Notes: generated by a model not told the origin, from the sequence alone. A stretch of 64,000 bases of DNA from Serratia plymuthica NBRC 102599 (GCF_001590925.1 NZ_BCTU01000033.1:22866-86865), one strand, 5' to 3'; positions 37,560 through 46,744 are shown, counted from the stretch's first letter. Translations and numbers: made by a program.

Positions 37560-39146
37560 ATGATTAACAGCAACACCGCGCCATTGGGCATGGCGGTCAC
37601 GCCGCATCACCTCGCCAGCGAAAGCGCACTGGCGGTCCTGCGCGAAGGCGGTAACGCCATTGAGGCGATGGTCGCCGCGGCCGCCACTATCGCGGTGGTT
37701 TACCCGCACATGAACGGCCTGGGCGGCGACGGTTTCTGGCTGATTGTTCCGCCGCAGGGCGATCCGGTCGCGATTGACGCCAGCGGTGCCGCCGGTTCCC
37801 TGGCTACGCTGGATTTCTACGCCGGTGAAAGTCATATTCCGCACCGTGGGCCGAAGGCGGCGCTGACCGTGGCCGGCACCGTCGGCGGCTGGCAAGCCGC
37901 GCTGGATTACTCCGCCGAATTGGGCAATGAGCCGTTACCGCTGCCGCGCCTGTTGGCCGATGCCATTCGCTATGCGGCGGACGGCATTCCGGTCACCGCC
38001 TCGCAGGAAGCCGCCACCCGCAGCAAATATCATGAATTGGCGGAGCTGGAACATTTTGCCCGCACTTACCTGCCGCACGGGGAAATCCCTCACGCCGGCC
38101 AACGTTTCTGCCAACCGCAACTGGCAGATACCCTGATCGCGCTGACCGAAGACGGGTTAGACAGCTTCTATCGCGGCCCATTGGCGCACAACATGGCAGC
38201 GGATATGGCCCGGCTGGGCATGCCGCTCACCGCGCAGGATCTGGCGGATTACCGACCGCGCCGCCGCACGCCGCTGCGGCTGGAGCATCAGAAAGGCGAA
38301 GTTTTCAATCTGACGCCGCCCACTCAGGGCCTGGTGTCGCTGGCTATCCTCGGGCTGACCGATCGGCTACCGCTCGCCGGCCAAAGCGAAGGCGCCGTGG
38401 TGCACGGCATTGTGGAGGCCACCAAATTGGCTTTCGGCCTACGCGATCAATTCATCACCGATCCTCGCCATATGACGCAGGATCCGCAGGCGCTGCTGGA
38501 AGCCGAGCATTTGGATGCGTTGGCCAAACGCATCGATCCCCACCAGGCCGCCACCTGGGGGAAAGGCAAAGGCCCGGGCGACACCGTTTGGATGGGGGTG
38601 ATGGACAGCAGCGGTCTGGCGGTATCCTTTATTCAGAGCATTTATCACGAATTCGGCAGCGGCGTCGTTCTGCCGCACAGCGGCGTGCTGTGGCAAAACC
38701 GCGGCGCGTCATTCAGCCTGGATGCCGCCCACCTGCTGGCGCTGGCGCCAGGCAAACAGCCGTTCCACACCCTTAACCCGGCCGCCGCACGCCTGTATGA
38801 CGGGCGTACCCTGGTCTATGGATCTATGGGCGGTGACGGCCAGCCGCAAACCCAGGCAGCGGTATTTGTCCGCCACGTGGTGCAAGGGTTGCCGCTGCAA
38901 CAGGCCATCAGCGCGCCGCGCTGGCTGCTCGGCCGCACCTGGGGCGAAAGCTCGGACTCCCTGAAGCTGGAGGGCCGTTTCAGCGCAGAAACCGTGGAGT
39001 ATCTGCGCCGGCGCGGCCATGAGGTGGAGTTGCTGCCCGATTTCAGCGAGGCGGTCGGCCATGCCGGCGCGATCGTTCGTCATACCAACGGCATGCTGGA
39101 AGGCGCTTTTGACCCGCGCAGCAACGGCAGCGCCGCCGGCTTTTAG
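37560..39146 (+). CDS. hpxW: Oxamate amidohydrolase HpxW (gamma-glutamyltransferase-like Ntn hydrolase)
   Basis: 528 aa from the ATG at 37560. The protein has the GGT-family fold that self-cleaves before a Thr; here PGDTVWMGVMDSSG places that Thr at ~342. HMNGLGGDGFWLI and GSMGGDGQPQTQ are family landmarks. K. pneumoniae HpxW hydrolyses oxamate to oxalate and ammonia (recalled from the literature). In-frame ATGs at 37503 and 37533 fall in or just after the sigma-54 promoter, so they are unlikely starts. The Thr is retained, so the enzyme is probably active. Confidence 0.9.
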   Translation: MINSNTAPLGMAVTPHHLASESALAVLREGGNAIEAMVAAAATIAVVYPHMNGLGGDGFWLIVPPQGDPVAIDASGAAGSLATLDFYAGESHIPHRGPKAALTVAGTVGGWQAALDYSAELGNEPLPLPRLLADAIRYAADGIPVTASQEAATRSKYHELAELEHFARTYLPHGEIPHAGQRFCQPQLADTLIALTEDGLDSFYRGPLAHNMAADMARLGMPLTAQDLADYRPRRRTPLRLEHQKGEVFNLTPPTQGLVSLAILGLTDRLPLAGQSEGAVVHGIVEATKLAFGLRDQFITDPRHMTQDPQALLEAEHLDALAKRIDPHQAATWGKGKGPGDTVWMGVMDSSGLAVSFIQSIYHEFGSGVVLPHSGVLWQNRGASFSLDAAHLLALAPGKQPFHTLNPAAARLYDGRTLVYGSMGGDGQPQTQAAVFVRHVVQGLPLQQAISAPRWLLGRTWGESSDSLKLEGRFSAETVEYLRRRGHEVELLPDFSEAVGHAGAIVRHTNGMLEGAFDPRSNGSAAGF

Positions 39147-39170
39147 ACACCATGTTAAAGGGGAATATCT

Positions 39171-39362
39171 ATGAACAACCTGCCTGCCACCGACTGGGCG
39201 GCCTATATCAGCCAGATGGAGGCGATATTGGCTCTGGAAATGGATGACGCGCGCCGCCAGGAGCTGCTGACCCAGTTCAACCGCATCGCCGCGATGGCAG
39301 AACCGCTGATGGCCTTCCCGCTCGATCAACGCCTGGAGATTGCCGGGGTGTATCGCGCATGA
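39171..39362 (+). CDS. hpxX: HpxX, small GatC/AtzG-like partner of amidase HpxY
   Basis: 63 aa helical protein of the DUF4089/AtzG type (LTQFNRIAAMAEPLMAFPLDQRLEIAGVYRA). By analogy with AtzG-AtzE and GatC-GatA it should wrap around the amidase and be needed for its stability. Its stop overlaps the hpxY start (ATGA). Confidence 0.88.
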   Translation: MNNLPATDWAAYISQMEAILALEMDDARRQELLTQFNRIAAMAEPLMAFPLDQRLEIAGVYRA

Positions 39363-40759
39363 ATCCGTTAAGCGTACTATCGATCGCCGAGATCCGCGCC
39401 GCCCTTAAACAGGGGGCGATTTCCGCGCGCGAAATCGCCCAGCAAACGCTGGAGAATATCGACACGTTCAACCCTTCACTGAACGCCTATACCCACATCA
39501 CCCGCGAGCGGATGCTGAGTGAAGCCGATCACCTCGATCGCCTCCGCGCCAAGGGGCAGACGTTGCCGAGCCTGGCGGCCATCCCCTACGCGGTGAAAAA
39601 CCTGTTCGACGTCACCGGCGAAACCACTCTGGCCGGTGCCAGCCTGTTCAGCGACCGTGCGCCCGCCAAACAAGACGCCTGGGCAGTGGGCAAACTGGCG
39701 GCACAAGGCGCGCTGCTCTCCGGCATGCTGAACATGGATGCCTACGCCTACGGCTTTACCACCGAAAATAGCCACTACGGCGCAAGCCGCAACCCGCACG
39801 ACACCACGCGCATTGCCGGCGGATCTTCCGGCGGCTCGGCGGCCGCGGTCGCCGCCGGGCTGGTGACCTTCTCGCTCGGCAGCGACACCAACGGCTCGAT
39901 CCGCGTACCCTCATCGCTGTGCGGCATTTACGGGCTGAAACCGACCTTCGGCCGCCTGTCGCGCAGCGGCAGCCAACCCTTTGTCGCCAGCCTGGATCAT
40001 GTGGGGCCTTTCGCCCGCCGGGTGCGGGATCTGGCGGCGGTGTACGACGTGATGCAGGGCACCGATATCGAAGACCGCTTTCAGGCGGAAAAACCGATCA
40101 CCCAAACCGAATCGCTGCTGCCACGCGGCCAGCAGGGGCTGCGTTGTGCGGTGCTCGCAGGCTATTTCCAGCAGTGGTGTAATGACGACGCCAAAGCCGC
40201 CGTGCAACAGGTCGCGATGGCGCTGGAGGCCTGTGCCGAGGTTGAGCTGCCGCAGGCTGAACTGGCGCGTTCGGCGGCGTTTATTATCAGTGCCGCCGAG
40301 GGGGGCAATCACTATCTGCCGCAGTTGCGCAGCCAGCCGGAACGTTTTGAGCCGCTGTCGCGTGAGCGACTGTTGGCAGGCGCCATGCTGCCCGCAGCCT
40401 GGTATGTGCAAGCGCAACGCTTCCGCGCCCATTTCCAACAGCAAGTGCTGCCGCTGTTTGAACACTGGGATATTCTCATCGCCCCGGCAACGCCATGCAG
40501 CGCGACCAGCCTGGGTCAGGAAACGATGCGCATCAATGGTGCCGATCTGCCGATCCGCGCCAGCATGGGTATGTTGACGCAGCCGATTTCGTTCCTCGGC
40601 CTGCCGGTGGTGACGGTGCCGCTGAAAACCGCCTCGGGGTTGCCCATCGGCCTGCAACTTATCGCCCCGCCATGGCGTGAAGATTTGGCGCTGCGCGCCG
40701 CCTATGCGCTGGAGCAACGCGGCGTGGCGAATTGTTCCTTACCGGCAAAACAGGGTTAA
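39359..40759 (+). CDS. hpxY: Amidase-signature enzyme HpxY (AtzE family)
   Basis: 466 aa. The Ser-cisSer-Lys triad is visible: Lys in AIPYAVKNLFD, cis-Ser in GGSSGGSAAAVAAG and nucleophile Ser in GSDTNGSIRVPS. With HpxX it likely hydrolyses oxalurate or a related ureide; the exact substrate is inferred. ATGA overlap with hpxX. Confidence 0.9.
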   Translation: MNPLSVLSIAEIRAALKQGAISAREIAQQTLENIDTFNPSLNAYTHITRERMLSEADHLDRLRAKGQTLPSLAAIPYAVKNLFDVTGETTLAGASLFSDRAPAKQDAWAVGKLAAQGALLSGMLNMDAYAYGFTTENSHYGASRNPHDTTRIAGGSSGGSAAAVAAGLVTFSLGSDTNGSIRVPSSLCGIYGLKPTFGRLSRSGSQPFVASLDHVGPFARRVRDLAAVYDVMQGTDIEDRFQAEKPITQTESLLPRGQQGLRCAVLAGYFQQWCNDDAKAAVQQVAMALEACAEVELPQAELARSAAFIISAAEGGNHYLPQLRSQPERFEPLSRERLLAGAMLPAAWYVQAQRFRAHFQQQVLPLFEHWDILIAPATPCSATSLGQETMRINGADLPIRASMGMLTQPISFLGLPVVTVPLKTASGLPIGLQLIAPPWREDLALRAAYALEQRGVANCSLPAKQG

Positions 40760-40762
40760 TGG

Positions 40763-41149
40763 ATGAAAAGTGAATATATCGACCGGCCGGCGGTACTGGC
40801 TGAAGTGAACGCCGCGTTTTATCGCTATGAACAGGCGCTGATCGGCAATGACATTGACGTATTGGATGAGCTGTTCTGGCACGACGGGCGTACCGTTCGC
40901 TACGGCGCGACGGAAAATCTGTACGGCATCGATCAGATCCGCGATTTCCGTCGGCAACGGCCGTCGCAAGGGTTGGATCGCCTCCTGGAGAACACCGTCA
41001 TTACCACCTACGGTGATGATATGGCGGTTGCCAGCACCGAGTTTCGCCGCCCGGGCAGCGAACGCGTCGGCCGCCAGATGCAAACCTGGGTCAAGCTGGC
41101 CTGCGGCTGGCGCATCGTGGCCGCGCACGTGAGTGTGATGGCAGAATAA
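40763..41149 (+). CDS. hpxZ: HpxZ, NTF2-like protein (DUF3225/AtzH type)
   Basis: 128 aa with the NTF2-like pattern (EVNAAFYRYEQALIGNDIDVLDELFWHD; RQMQTWVKLACGWRIVAAHVSVM). The same three-gene set (small subunit, amidase, NTF2-like) occurs in cyanurate degradation as AtzG-E-H. It lies 3 bases after hpxY and ends the operon. The role here is annotated as oxalurate catabolism by association. Confidence 0.87.
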   Translation: MKSEYIDRPAVLAEVNAAFYRYEQALIGNDIDVLDELFWHDGRTVRYGATENLYGIDQIRDFRRQRPSQGLDRLLENTVITTYGDDMAVASTEFRRPGSERVGRQMQTWVKLACGWRIVAAHVSVMAE

Positions 41150-41200
41150 GTCACCGTGCGCAAAAATTGGACAGCCTGACGCCAGGAGCCGTATAGTAAT

Positions 41201-41217
41201 TAAAGGTATTACCTTTA
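41201..41217. promoter_or_regulatory. Operator palindrome of the toxin-antitoxin pair
   Basis: TAAAGGTATTACCTTTA is a perfect 8-1-8 palindrome, 17 bases before the antitoxin start, as expected for autoregulation by a RHH antitoxin. Confidence 0.7.
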
Positions 41218-41234
41218 ACTCACTGAGGCTACTT

Positions 41235-41513
41235 ATGGCTACTGCTACGTCGATAAAAATTGATGATGAGCTTAAACAACGGGTGCAACACATTGCCGCG
41301 GCCCATCAGCGCAGCGCACACTGGATTATGCGTGAAGCCATTCGTGAATATGTCGAGCGTGAAGAAAAACGCGAGGCTGTTCGCAACGATGCATTACAGG
41401 CATGGGAAACCTATCAGGCCAATGGTAAACATTTGACTCAGCACGAGGCTGACGGCTGGCTCTCCGATCTGGAAAAAGGTGATGATACGGAGATACCCGG
41501 GTGCCACAACTGA
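41235..41513 (+). CDS. Ribbon-helix-helix (CopG-like) antitoxin
   Basis: 92 aa. The N-terminal RHH motif (TATSIKIDDELKQRVQHIAAAHQRSAHWIMREAIREYVE) binds DNA; the charged C-terminal part (LTQHEADGWLSDLEKGDD) would cover the toxin. It overlaps the toxin gene by 13 bases. Likely represses its own operon through the palindrome upstream. Confidence 0.85.
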   Translation: MATATSIKIDDELKQRVQHIAAAHQRSAHWIMREAIREYVEREEKREAVRNDALQAWETYQANGKHLTQHEADGWLSDLEKGDDTEIPGCHN

Positions 41514-41791
41514 TATGGACGCCAGCGGCGCTGCTGGATGTACAGCAGCTTTATCGATTTCTGGCTGAGAAGGATCTCAATTCGGCAAAGCGCGCCGTCG
41601 CCACTATTCGTAACTGCATCAAAATAATAGCGCACCAACCCCATATTGGCCGCCCCGCTAAAGATATGGCACCTGAATTCAGGGAGTGGCCTATCGATTT
41701 CGGCAATAGCGGTTATCTTGTTCTGTATCGGTTTAACGGTGTAACCGCCGTTATTTTGGCTATTCGCCACCAAAGCGAAACCGGGTATTGA
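41501..41791 (+). CDS. RelE/ParE-superfamily toxin
   Basis: 96 aa with the RelE/ParE fold pattern (LIWTPAALLDVQQLYRFLAEKD; HIGRPAKDMAPEFREWPIDFGNSGYLVLYRF; VILAIRHQSETGY). Whether it cleaves mRNA or poisons gyrase cannot be told; the RHH partner favours ParE-like. Its stop lies only 9 bases from the end of the viuB-like gene on the other strand. Confidence 0.83.
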   Translation: MPQLIWTPAALLDVQQLYRFLAEKDLNSAKRAVATIRNCIKIIAHQPHIGRPAKDMAPEFREWPIDFGNSGYLVLYRFNGVTAVILAIRHQSETGY

Positions 41792-41800
41792 TGCCGCGAC

Positions 41801-42685
41801 TCAACACCAGTAAGCCATAAAGTTAACGGTAGAGCGGTCCAGATCGCGCTCGCCGATCAGGTAACGACGCAGCGCCTTCACCGCAGAAGACTCCGCCGCC
41901 ACCCAGGCATAGAAACCCTTCGCGCCCTCTGCGCGCTCCCAAAGCAGTTCGCCGCCCAGGCTGTTTTCCGTCAACGACTGCGCTTGCGCACGCGCCGATT
42001 CAGGAATGGTCACCCGCTGGCGCACCGATTCCACCAGCAGCGTGCCGTGCATCTGCTGATGCCCGACGTCACGCGGCAGCCAATACACCTCGGCGAACGG
42101 GAAGCGGTCCATATTCAGGCAATCGCTCGCCAGCGGCACCTCAAAGAACGCCTGCACCTGCGGTGGGTTGGCCTGCTGCGCCAGTTGTTCCAGAATGCCC
42201 ATCGCCGCCGGCACCGCCGTTTCATCGGCAATCAACAACGCCTGCCGCAGATGCGCCGGCGGCGCCCATTCGTAGCCGCCGCTGTCGCCGTCAAAATCCG
42301 CATTGGGGGCCACCGCCTGAAGGGTATCCCCCGGCTTGGCATGGGTCGCCCAGGCGGAGGCCGGGCCGTTCACGCCATGCAGCACAAACTCGACGTCCAT
42401 CTGATTGTGTTCAGTGCGCAGCGCTCGCAGCGTGTAAGTACGCATAATCGGGCGCTGCTCTTTCGGGATCGCCATATAGTGGCGATACCAGTCATCGCTG
42501 TTTTCCAGCCGTGGGATCTGGCCATCGTCGGCCGGGAACAGCAGTTTGATGCGCTGATCCGGCGCCTCCAGCTTCATGCGGTGGACATCCGGGCCTTCGA
42601 AAACGCAGCGCAGCAAGGAAGGCGATACGTTTTCTTTTACTTTCAGTGTGATATCAAAAATTCGGTAACTCGATGCGCCGGACAT
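41801..42685 (-). CDS. Siderophore-interacting FAD protein (ViuB/SIP-like ferric reductase)
   Basis: 294 aa. An FAD-binding 9 domain (RIFDITLKVKENVSPSLLRCVFEGPDVH) and a C-terminal SIP domain (LLIADETAVPAAMGILE; EGAKGFYAWVAAESSAVKALRRYL) are visible. Such proteins reduce ferric siderophores in the cytoplasm, here presumably ferric aerobactin. Start at 42685 (MSGASSYRIF), 5 bases after the upstream transporter stop. Confidence 0.9.
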   Translation of the reverse strand: MSGASSYRIFDITLKVKENVSPSLLRCVFEGPDVHRMKLEAPDQRIKLLFPADDGQIPRLENSDDWYRHYMAIPKEQRPIMRTYTLRALRTEHNQMDVEFVLHGVNGPASAWATHAKPGDTLQAVAPNADFDGDSGGYEWAPPAHLRQALLIADETAVPAAMGILEQLAQQANPPQVQAFFEVPLASDCLNMDRFPFAEVYWLPRDVGHQQMHGTLLVESVRQRVTIPESARAQAQSLTENSLGGELLWERAEGAKGFYAWVAAESSAVKALRRYLIGERDLDRSTVNFMAYWC

Positions 42686-42690
42686 ATCTG

Positions 42691-43917
42691 TTACTCTCCC
42701 GCAGAATGTAGCTGAATACGCTGCCGGCACCATAGCCAGCCGCTGATACCGCCCAGCAGGACGGCCATCATCAGAGCCGCTGCAATCAGCTGTGACTCGC
42801 CATAAAATCTTGCCACCACCGGCACCATCAACGCGCTCAGACCGTAGCCCAGCGTATGGCTGGTGGCGATAGCCCCGGCGCCTTTGCCGGTGGATAATTT
42901 ATCGTTCAGCATCAACTGATAGCCTGGCGTCGCCATCGCCGCACCGAAGGAAGCCAGCGCGCAACCGAGATAGAACAGCGCCAGCGGTTGGGCGCACATC
43001 AACCCTAATCCCGCCACCATCAATACCGCCGCAATCAACAGCAATTGCGGCGCGCTAAAGCGCTGCGGACGCACCACCAGGAACTGCGCCAGCAGCGTAC
43101 AGGCCGCCGCTACGCTGAGCAACACGGCCACATGGTGGCTGACGGTGGTGGCAGAGTGGCTGAACAAAGGGGTCAGATGCGGCGCCAGGCCGAGCTGCAT
43201 CAGGCTGACCGATGCCGCCAGCAACAGCGCGCAAAGCAGATAAGGCACCATGGTGAGACGCAGGCGATTTTGCTGCTGCGCCACCGGCGGCAAGGGCGGA
43301 TCGTTATGCTGGCGGCACACCACCAGCAAGGCGATGAATGGCGCAATGGCCATCAGCCACAGCGGAGCCATCGGATGGAGAGACAACGCCAGCGCGGCGC
43401 ACAGCGGGCCCAGCAACCGCCCGCAGCTTAGCCCGGAGCTGATGGTCGCCAGCGCCGACATGCGCTGTTCGTAGCCGGCACGCTGCAATGCCCAGGTTTG
43501 GCTGGCGGGCACCATGCCGGACACCGTCAGCCCATAGATAACGCGCGCCACGATCAGGCCGCCCAGCCCCACCATCGGTGAAAGCCAGCCGGCCGCCAGC
43601 CCCCAAACGGCCAACGCCAGTAAAGCAAAACTGAACAAATAACCGACAAGCGCCATCGTCACGACAAACTTGCAGCCACGAATTTCAGACTGTCGCCCCC
43701 ACCAGGGGGAGCCGACCAGAAACAGCATTGAGCCGAGCGTCAATAGCCCGGCCCAGACGGAAAGCGACAAGTGGGTCATGCCGACCAACACCGGCAACGC
43801 CACCAGCAGGCCGTTTTGCCCGATGCCCAACAGACCGGCGCACAGCGCCAACGGCCAATTTGAAGGAGACGTATTCCCAGTTGTGGGTGATTTAGCGGGA
43901 GGTGAAATACTCATCAA
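42691..43917 (-). CDS. MFS transporter, probable aerobactin exporter (ShiF-like)
   Basis: 408 aa with about 12 hydrophobic segments and the MFS A-motif-like GSPWWGRQSEIRG between segments 2 and 3. In aerobactin loci an MFS gene, shiF, sits beside iucA and exports the siderophore. Here it is divergent from iucA and cotranscribed with the reductase gene. Family by context; the ShiF assignment is inference. Confidence 0.75.
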   Translation of the reverse strand: MMSISPPAKSPTTGNTSPSNWPLALCAGLLGIGQNGLLVALPVLVGMTHLSLSVWAGLLTLGSMLFLVGSPWWGRQSEIRGCKFVVTMALVGYLFSFALLALAVWGLAAGWLSPMVGLGGLIVARVIYGLTVSGMVPASQTWALQRAGYEQRMSALATISSGLSCGRLLGPLCAALALSLHPMAPLWLMAIAPFIALLVVCRQHNDPPLPPVAQQQNRLRLTMVPYLLCALLLAASVSLMQLGLAPHLTPLFSHSATTVSHHVAVLLSVAAACTLLAQFLVVRPQRFSAPQLLLIAAVLMVAGLGLMCAQPLALFYLGCALASFGAAMATPGYQLMLNDKLSTGKGAGAIATSHTLGYGLSALMVPVVARFYGESQLIAAALMMAVLLGGISGWLWCRQRIQLHSAGE

Positions 43918-44006
43918 AAGTAAGGTTACCGTTAATGAAATTATATGGTTATGAAAGAATCATTGAAAAATTGTATCATAGGATGATTGATAACAATAAA
44001 TATTAT

Positions 44007-44034
44007 TGATATAAGAATCATTCTCAATTGATTC
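44007..44034. promoter_or_regulatory. Fur-box-like sequence upstream of iucA
   Basis: AT-rich segment containing TGATATAAGAATCATTCTC (12 of 19 matches to the Fur consensus) and an inverted repeat GAATCA-N8-TGATTC. It lies 17-45 bases before the iucA start, in the spacer shared with the divergent exporter. Further GATTGATAA-like half sites sit near 43984. Confidence 0.6.
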
Positions 44035-44051
44035 TTAGCGAAAATCGGATC

Positions 44052-45797
44052 ATGACTCTCCAGTTTGAAACCGCGGCGACCGACGTGGCTGCCCAATGTT
44101 TTCTCAACGCACTGATGCGTGAAACCCAGGACTGGCAAATCGTTCCAGCCGCCAGCCACCCACAGTATCCGCAGCTCAACATTCCGCTTTCATCTACCCA
44201 GGCGATTCGCATTGCCTTACGCCATACCTCTCCCACACAACATCATCAGTATCTTTTCCCTGCTTATCTGCATCAGCAGGACGATGGGGCTGGCGTGGCA
44301 CTGAGCATGGAGCAACTGGTCACTCTGCTGCTGGAGAAACCGGCGATAAAAGGTGAGCTGTCCGATGAGGCAGTGGCGCGTTTTCGCCAGCGAGTGCTGG
44401 AAAGTCATGATAATACCCGCCAGGCCATTGATGTCCGGTTGGACTGGCCTTCACTGCGCGACAAGCCGCTGAACTTTGCCCAGGCGGAGCAAGGTCTGCT
44501 GGTCGGCCACGCCTTCCACCCGGCGCCGAAATCCCATGAGCCCTTCGATGAGCAGCAGGCGCGTCGCTACCTGCCGGACTTTGCCGCCAGCTTCCCGCTG
44601 CGCTGGTTTGCCGTCGATAAACGCTACTTGTGCGGCGACAGCCTGAACCTGACGTTGCAACAACGCCTGCAACGTTTTGCCGCCGAAAGCGCGCCGCAGC
44701 TGTTGGCGCACTTTACCGATGACGTCTGGCTGCTGCCGATGCATCCGTGGCAGGCCGACCATCTGCTGACGCAGACATGGTGCCAGGATCTGGCCGCGCA
44801 GGGATTGCTGAGCGATCTGGGCGAAGCCGGCGAGCGCTGGCTGCCAACCAGCTCCTCACGCTCGCTGTACAGCGCGGGCAACCGCGACATGATCAAATTC
44901 TCCCTCAGCGTGCGCCTGACCAACTCGGTGCGCACCCTGTCGGTTAAAGAAGTAAAACGCGGCATCCGCCTGGCCCGGCTGGCGCAAACGCCGCGCTGGC
45001 AAGAGCTGCAAGCGCGCTATCCGACCTTCCGCGTGATGCAGGAAGACGGCTGGGCCGGCCTGCGCTCGGCGGACGGTATCGTCCAGGAAGAAAGCCTGAT
45101 GGCGCTGCGCGATAACCTGTTGTTCGACCAGCCGCATAGCCAAACCAACGTGCTGGTAACGCTGACACAGGCGGCACCGGATGGCGGTGACAGCCTGCTG
45201 GCCGCCGCAGTGCGCCGTCTGGCCGCCCGCCTGAATCTGCCGCTGCAACAAGCCGCCCATGCCTGGTTGGACGCTTACTGCCAACAGGTGTTGTTGCCGC
45301 TGTTCAGCACGGAAGCCGATTACGGGCTGGTGCTGCTGGCCCACCAGCAAAACATTCTGGTGGAGATGCAGCAGGATCTGCCGATCGGCATGCTGTACCG
45401 CGACTGCCAGGGCAGCGGCTTTACCCGCGATGCCGCGCCGTGGCTGGAAGAGATTGGCGAAGCCGATGCGGAAAACCGCTTCAGCGAACAGCAATTGCTG
45501 CGCTACTTCCCTTACTACCTGCTGGTGAACTCCAGCCTGGCGGTGACCGCCGCGCTGGCTGCCGCCGGTTTCGACACGGAAGAAAGCCTGATGGCCCGGG
45601 TACGCGACGCGCTGAGCGGCCTGCGCGACACGGCCAAAAACACCCTGTGCCTGGACTACGTGCTCGACAGCAGCCACTGGAACTGCAAAGGCAACTTCTT
45701 CTGTTACCTGCACGACCACAACGAAAACACCATCGTCGATCCGGCGGTGATCTACTTTGATTTCGTCAATCCGCTGCGCCAGGGAGCCGCCCAATGA
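44052..45797 (+). CDS. iucA: Aerobactin synthetase IucA
   Basis: 581 aa NIS synthetase that joins N6-acetyl-N6-hydroxylysine to citrate. Start at 44052 (MTLQFETAATDVAAQ) is preferred to 44028. Family marks are HPAPKSHEPF (ATP-binding His region), LPMHPWQADHL, PTSSSRSLYS and the late HDHNENTIVDPA. Its TGA overlaps the iucB ATG, so iucABCD is one coupled operon. Confidence 0.96.
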   Translation: MTLQFETAATDVAAQCFLNALMRETQDWQIVPAASHPQYPQLNIPLSSTQAIRIALRHTSPTQHHQYLFPAYLHQQDDGAGVALSMEQLVTLLLEKPAIKGELSDEAVARFRQRVLESHDNTRQAIDVRLDWPSLRDKPLNFAQAEQGLLVGHAFHPAPKSHEPFDEQQARRYLPDFAASFPLRWFAVDKRYLCGDSLNLTLQQRLQRFAAESAPQLLAHFTDDVWLLPMHPWQADHLLTQTWCQDLAAQGLLSDLGEAGERWLPTSSSRSLYSAGNRDMIKFSLSVRLTNSVRTLSVKEVKRGIRLARLAQTPRWQELQARYPTFRVMQEDGWAGLRSADGIVQEESLMALRDNLLFDQPHSQTNVLVTLTQAAPDGGDSLLAAAVRRLAARLNLPLQQAAHAWLDAYCQQVLLPLFSTEADYGLVLLAHQQNILVEMQQDLPIGMLYRDCQGSGFTRDAAPWLEEIGEADAENRFSEQQLLRYFPYYLLVNSSLAVTAALAAAGFDTEESLMARVRDALSGLRDTAKNTLCLDYVLDSSHWNCKGNFFCYLHDHNENTIVDPAVIYFDFVNPLRQGAAQ

Positions 45798-46744
45798 TGC
45801 CGCACGCCAAACTGATGCATGCCGGCAGCGGCTTTCGCTGTGAACGGCTGGAAAAGGAGCTGCAACTCGGGCTGGGCCTGGACGGCAGCGCGGTGCTGCA
45901 CTATCCCGGTTCCCTGCCGCAAGGCTGGCTGGTGCAAGCGCTGGACCAGTTGCTGATAGCCGCACCGCAGTTGAGCGGCATCACGCTGCCCTATGCGCAA
46001 TGGCGCGAAGAGCCGCAGGCGCAGGCGCTGTTCGCGCTCGCAAGCGGCGACTATCTGGCACGCGAGACGTTTTATCAGTTACCGCTGTGGCTGGGCGCCG
46101 AACGCAACCCTGCCTCCGCTCAGATGATGTATGACGCCGAACGCAGCCTCTGGTACCCGCAACGCCCGATGCGGCCCAATGGCGAGGTCTATCGCCGTTA
46201 CGATCCGCAACTTAAACAGACCCTGAGTTTCCGGCTGCCGGAAGTAGAACGCGATGCCGGGCAATTCACCCGCTGGATGAATTCGCCGCGCGTCGATGCC
46301 TTCTGGGAAATGAGCGGCCCGCTGGAAACGCAGGCGGCCTACCTGCAACGCCAGCTGGATTCCAGCTACTGCTACCCATTGCTGGGGTGTTTCGACGATC
46401 GCCCGTTCGGTTATTTCGAAGTCTATTGGGCACCGGAAGACCGCATTGGCCGCCACTACCGCTGGCAACCGTTCGACCGCGGGCTGCACATGCTGGTCGG
46501 CGAGGAAGATCGCCGTGGCGCGCACTATATCCGCAGTTGGTTGCGCGGCCTGACTCATTACCTGTATCTGGATGAACCGCGCACCACGCGGGTGGTCGCC
46601 GAGCCACGCGCCGACAACCAACGCCTGTTCCGCCACCTGCCGGCCGCCGGTTACCACACCGTGAAAGAGTTCGATTTCCCGCACAAGCGTTCGCGTCTGA
46701 TCATGAATCAGCGCGATGAATTCTTCCGGGGGTTCGGCTTATGA
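45794..46744 (+). CDS. iucB: N6-hydroxylysine O-acetyltransferase IucB
   Basis: 316 aa GNAT-type acyltransferase. It acetylates N6-hydroxylysine. The C-terminal half shows the siderophore-acetyltransferase block (FWEMSGPLETQAAYLQRQLDSSYCYPLLGCF; HMLVGEEDRRG). Two tandem ATGs (45794 and 45797) are possible; both overlap or abut iucA. Overlaps iucC by 4 bases. Confidence 0.95.
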   Translation: MMPHAKLMHAGSGFRCERLEKELQLGLGLDGSAVLHYPGSLPQGWLVQALDQLLIAAPQLSGITLPYAQWREEPQAQALFALASGDYLARETFYQLPLWLGAERNPASAQMMYDAERSLWYPQRPMRPNGEVYRRYDPQLKQTLSFRLPEVERDAGQFTRWMNSPRVDAFWEMSGPLETQAAYLQRQLDSSYCYPLLGCFDDRPFGYFEVYWAPEDRIGRHYRWQPFDRGLHMLVGEEDRRGAHYIRSWLRGLTHYLYLDEPRTTRVVAEPRADNQRLFRHLPAAGYHTVKEFDFPHKRSRLIMNQRDEFFRGFGL

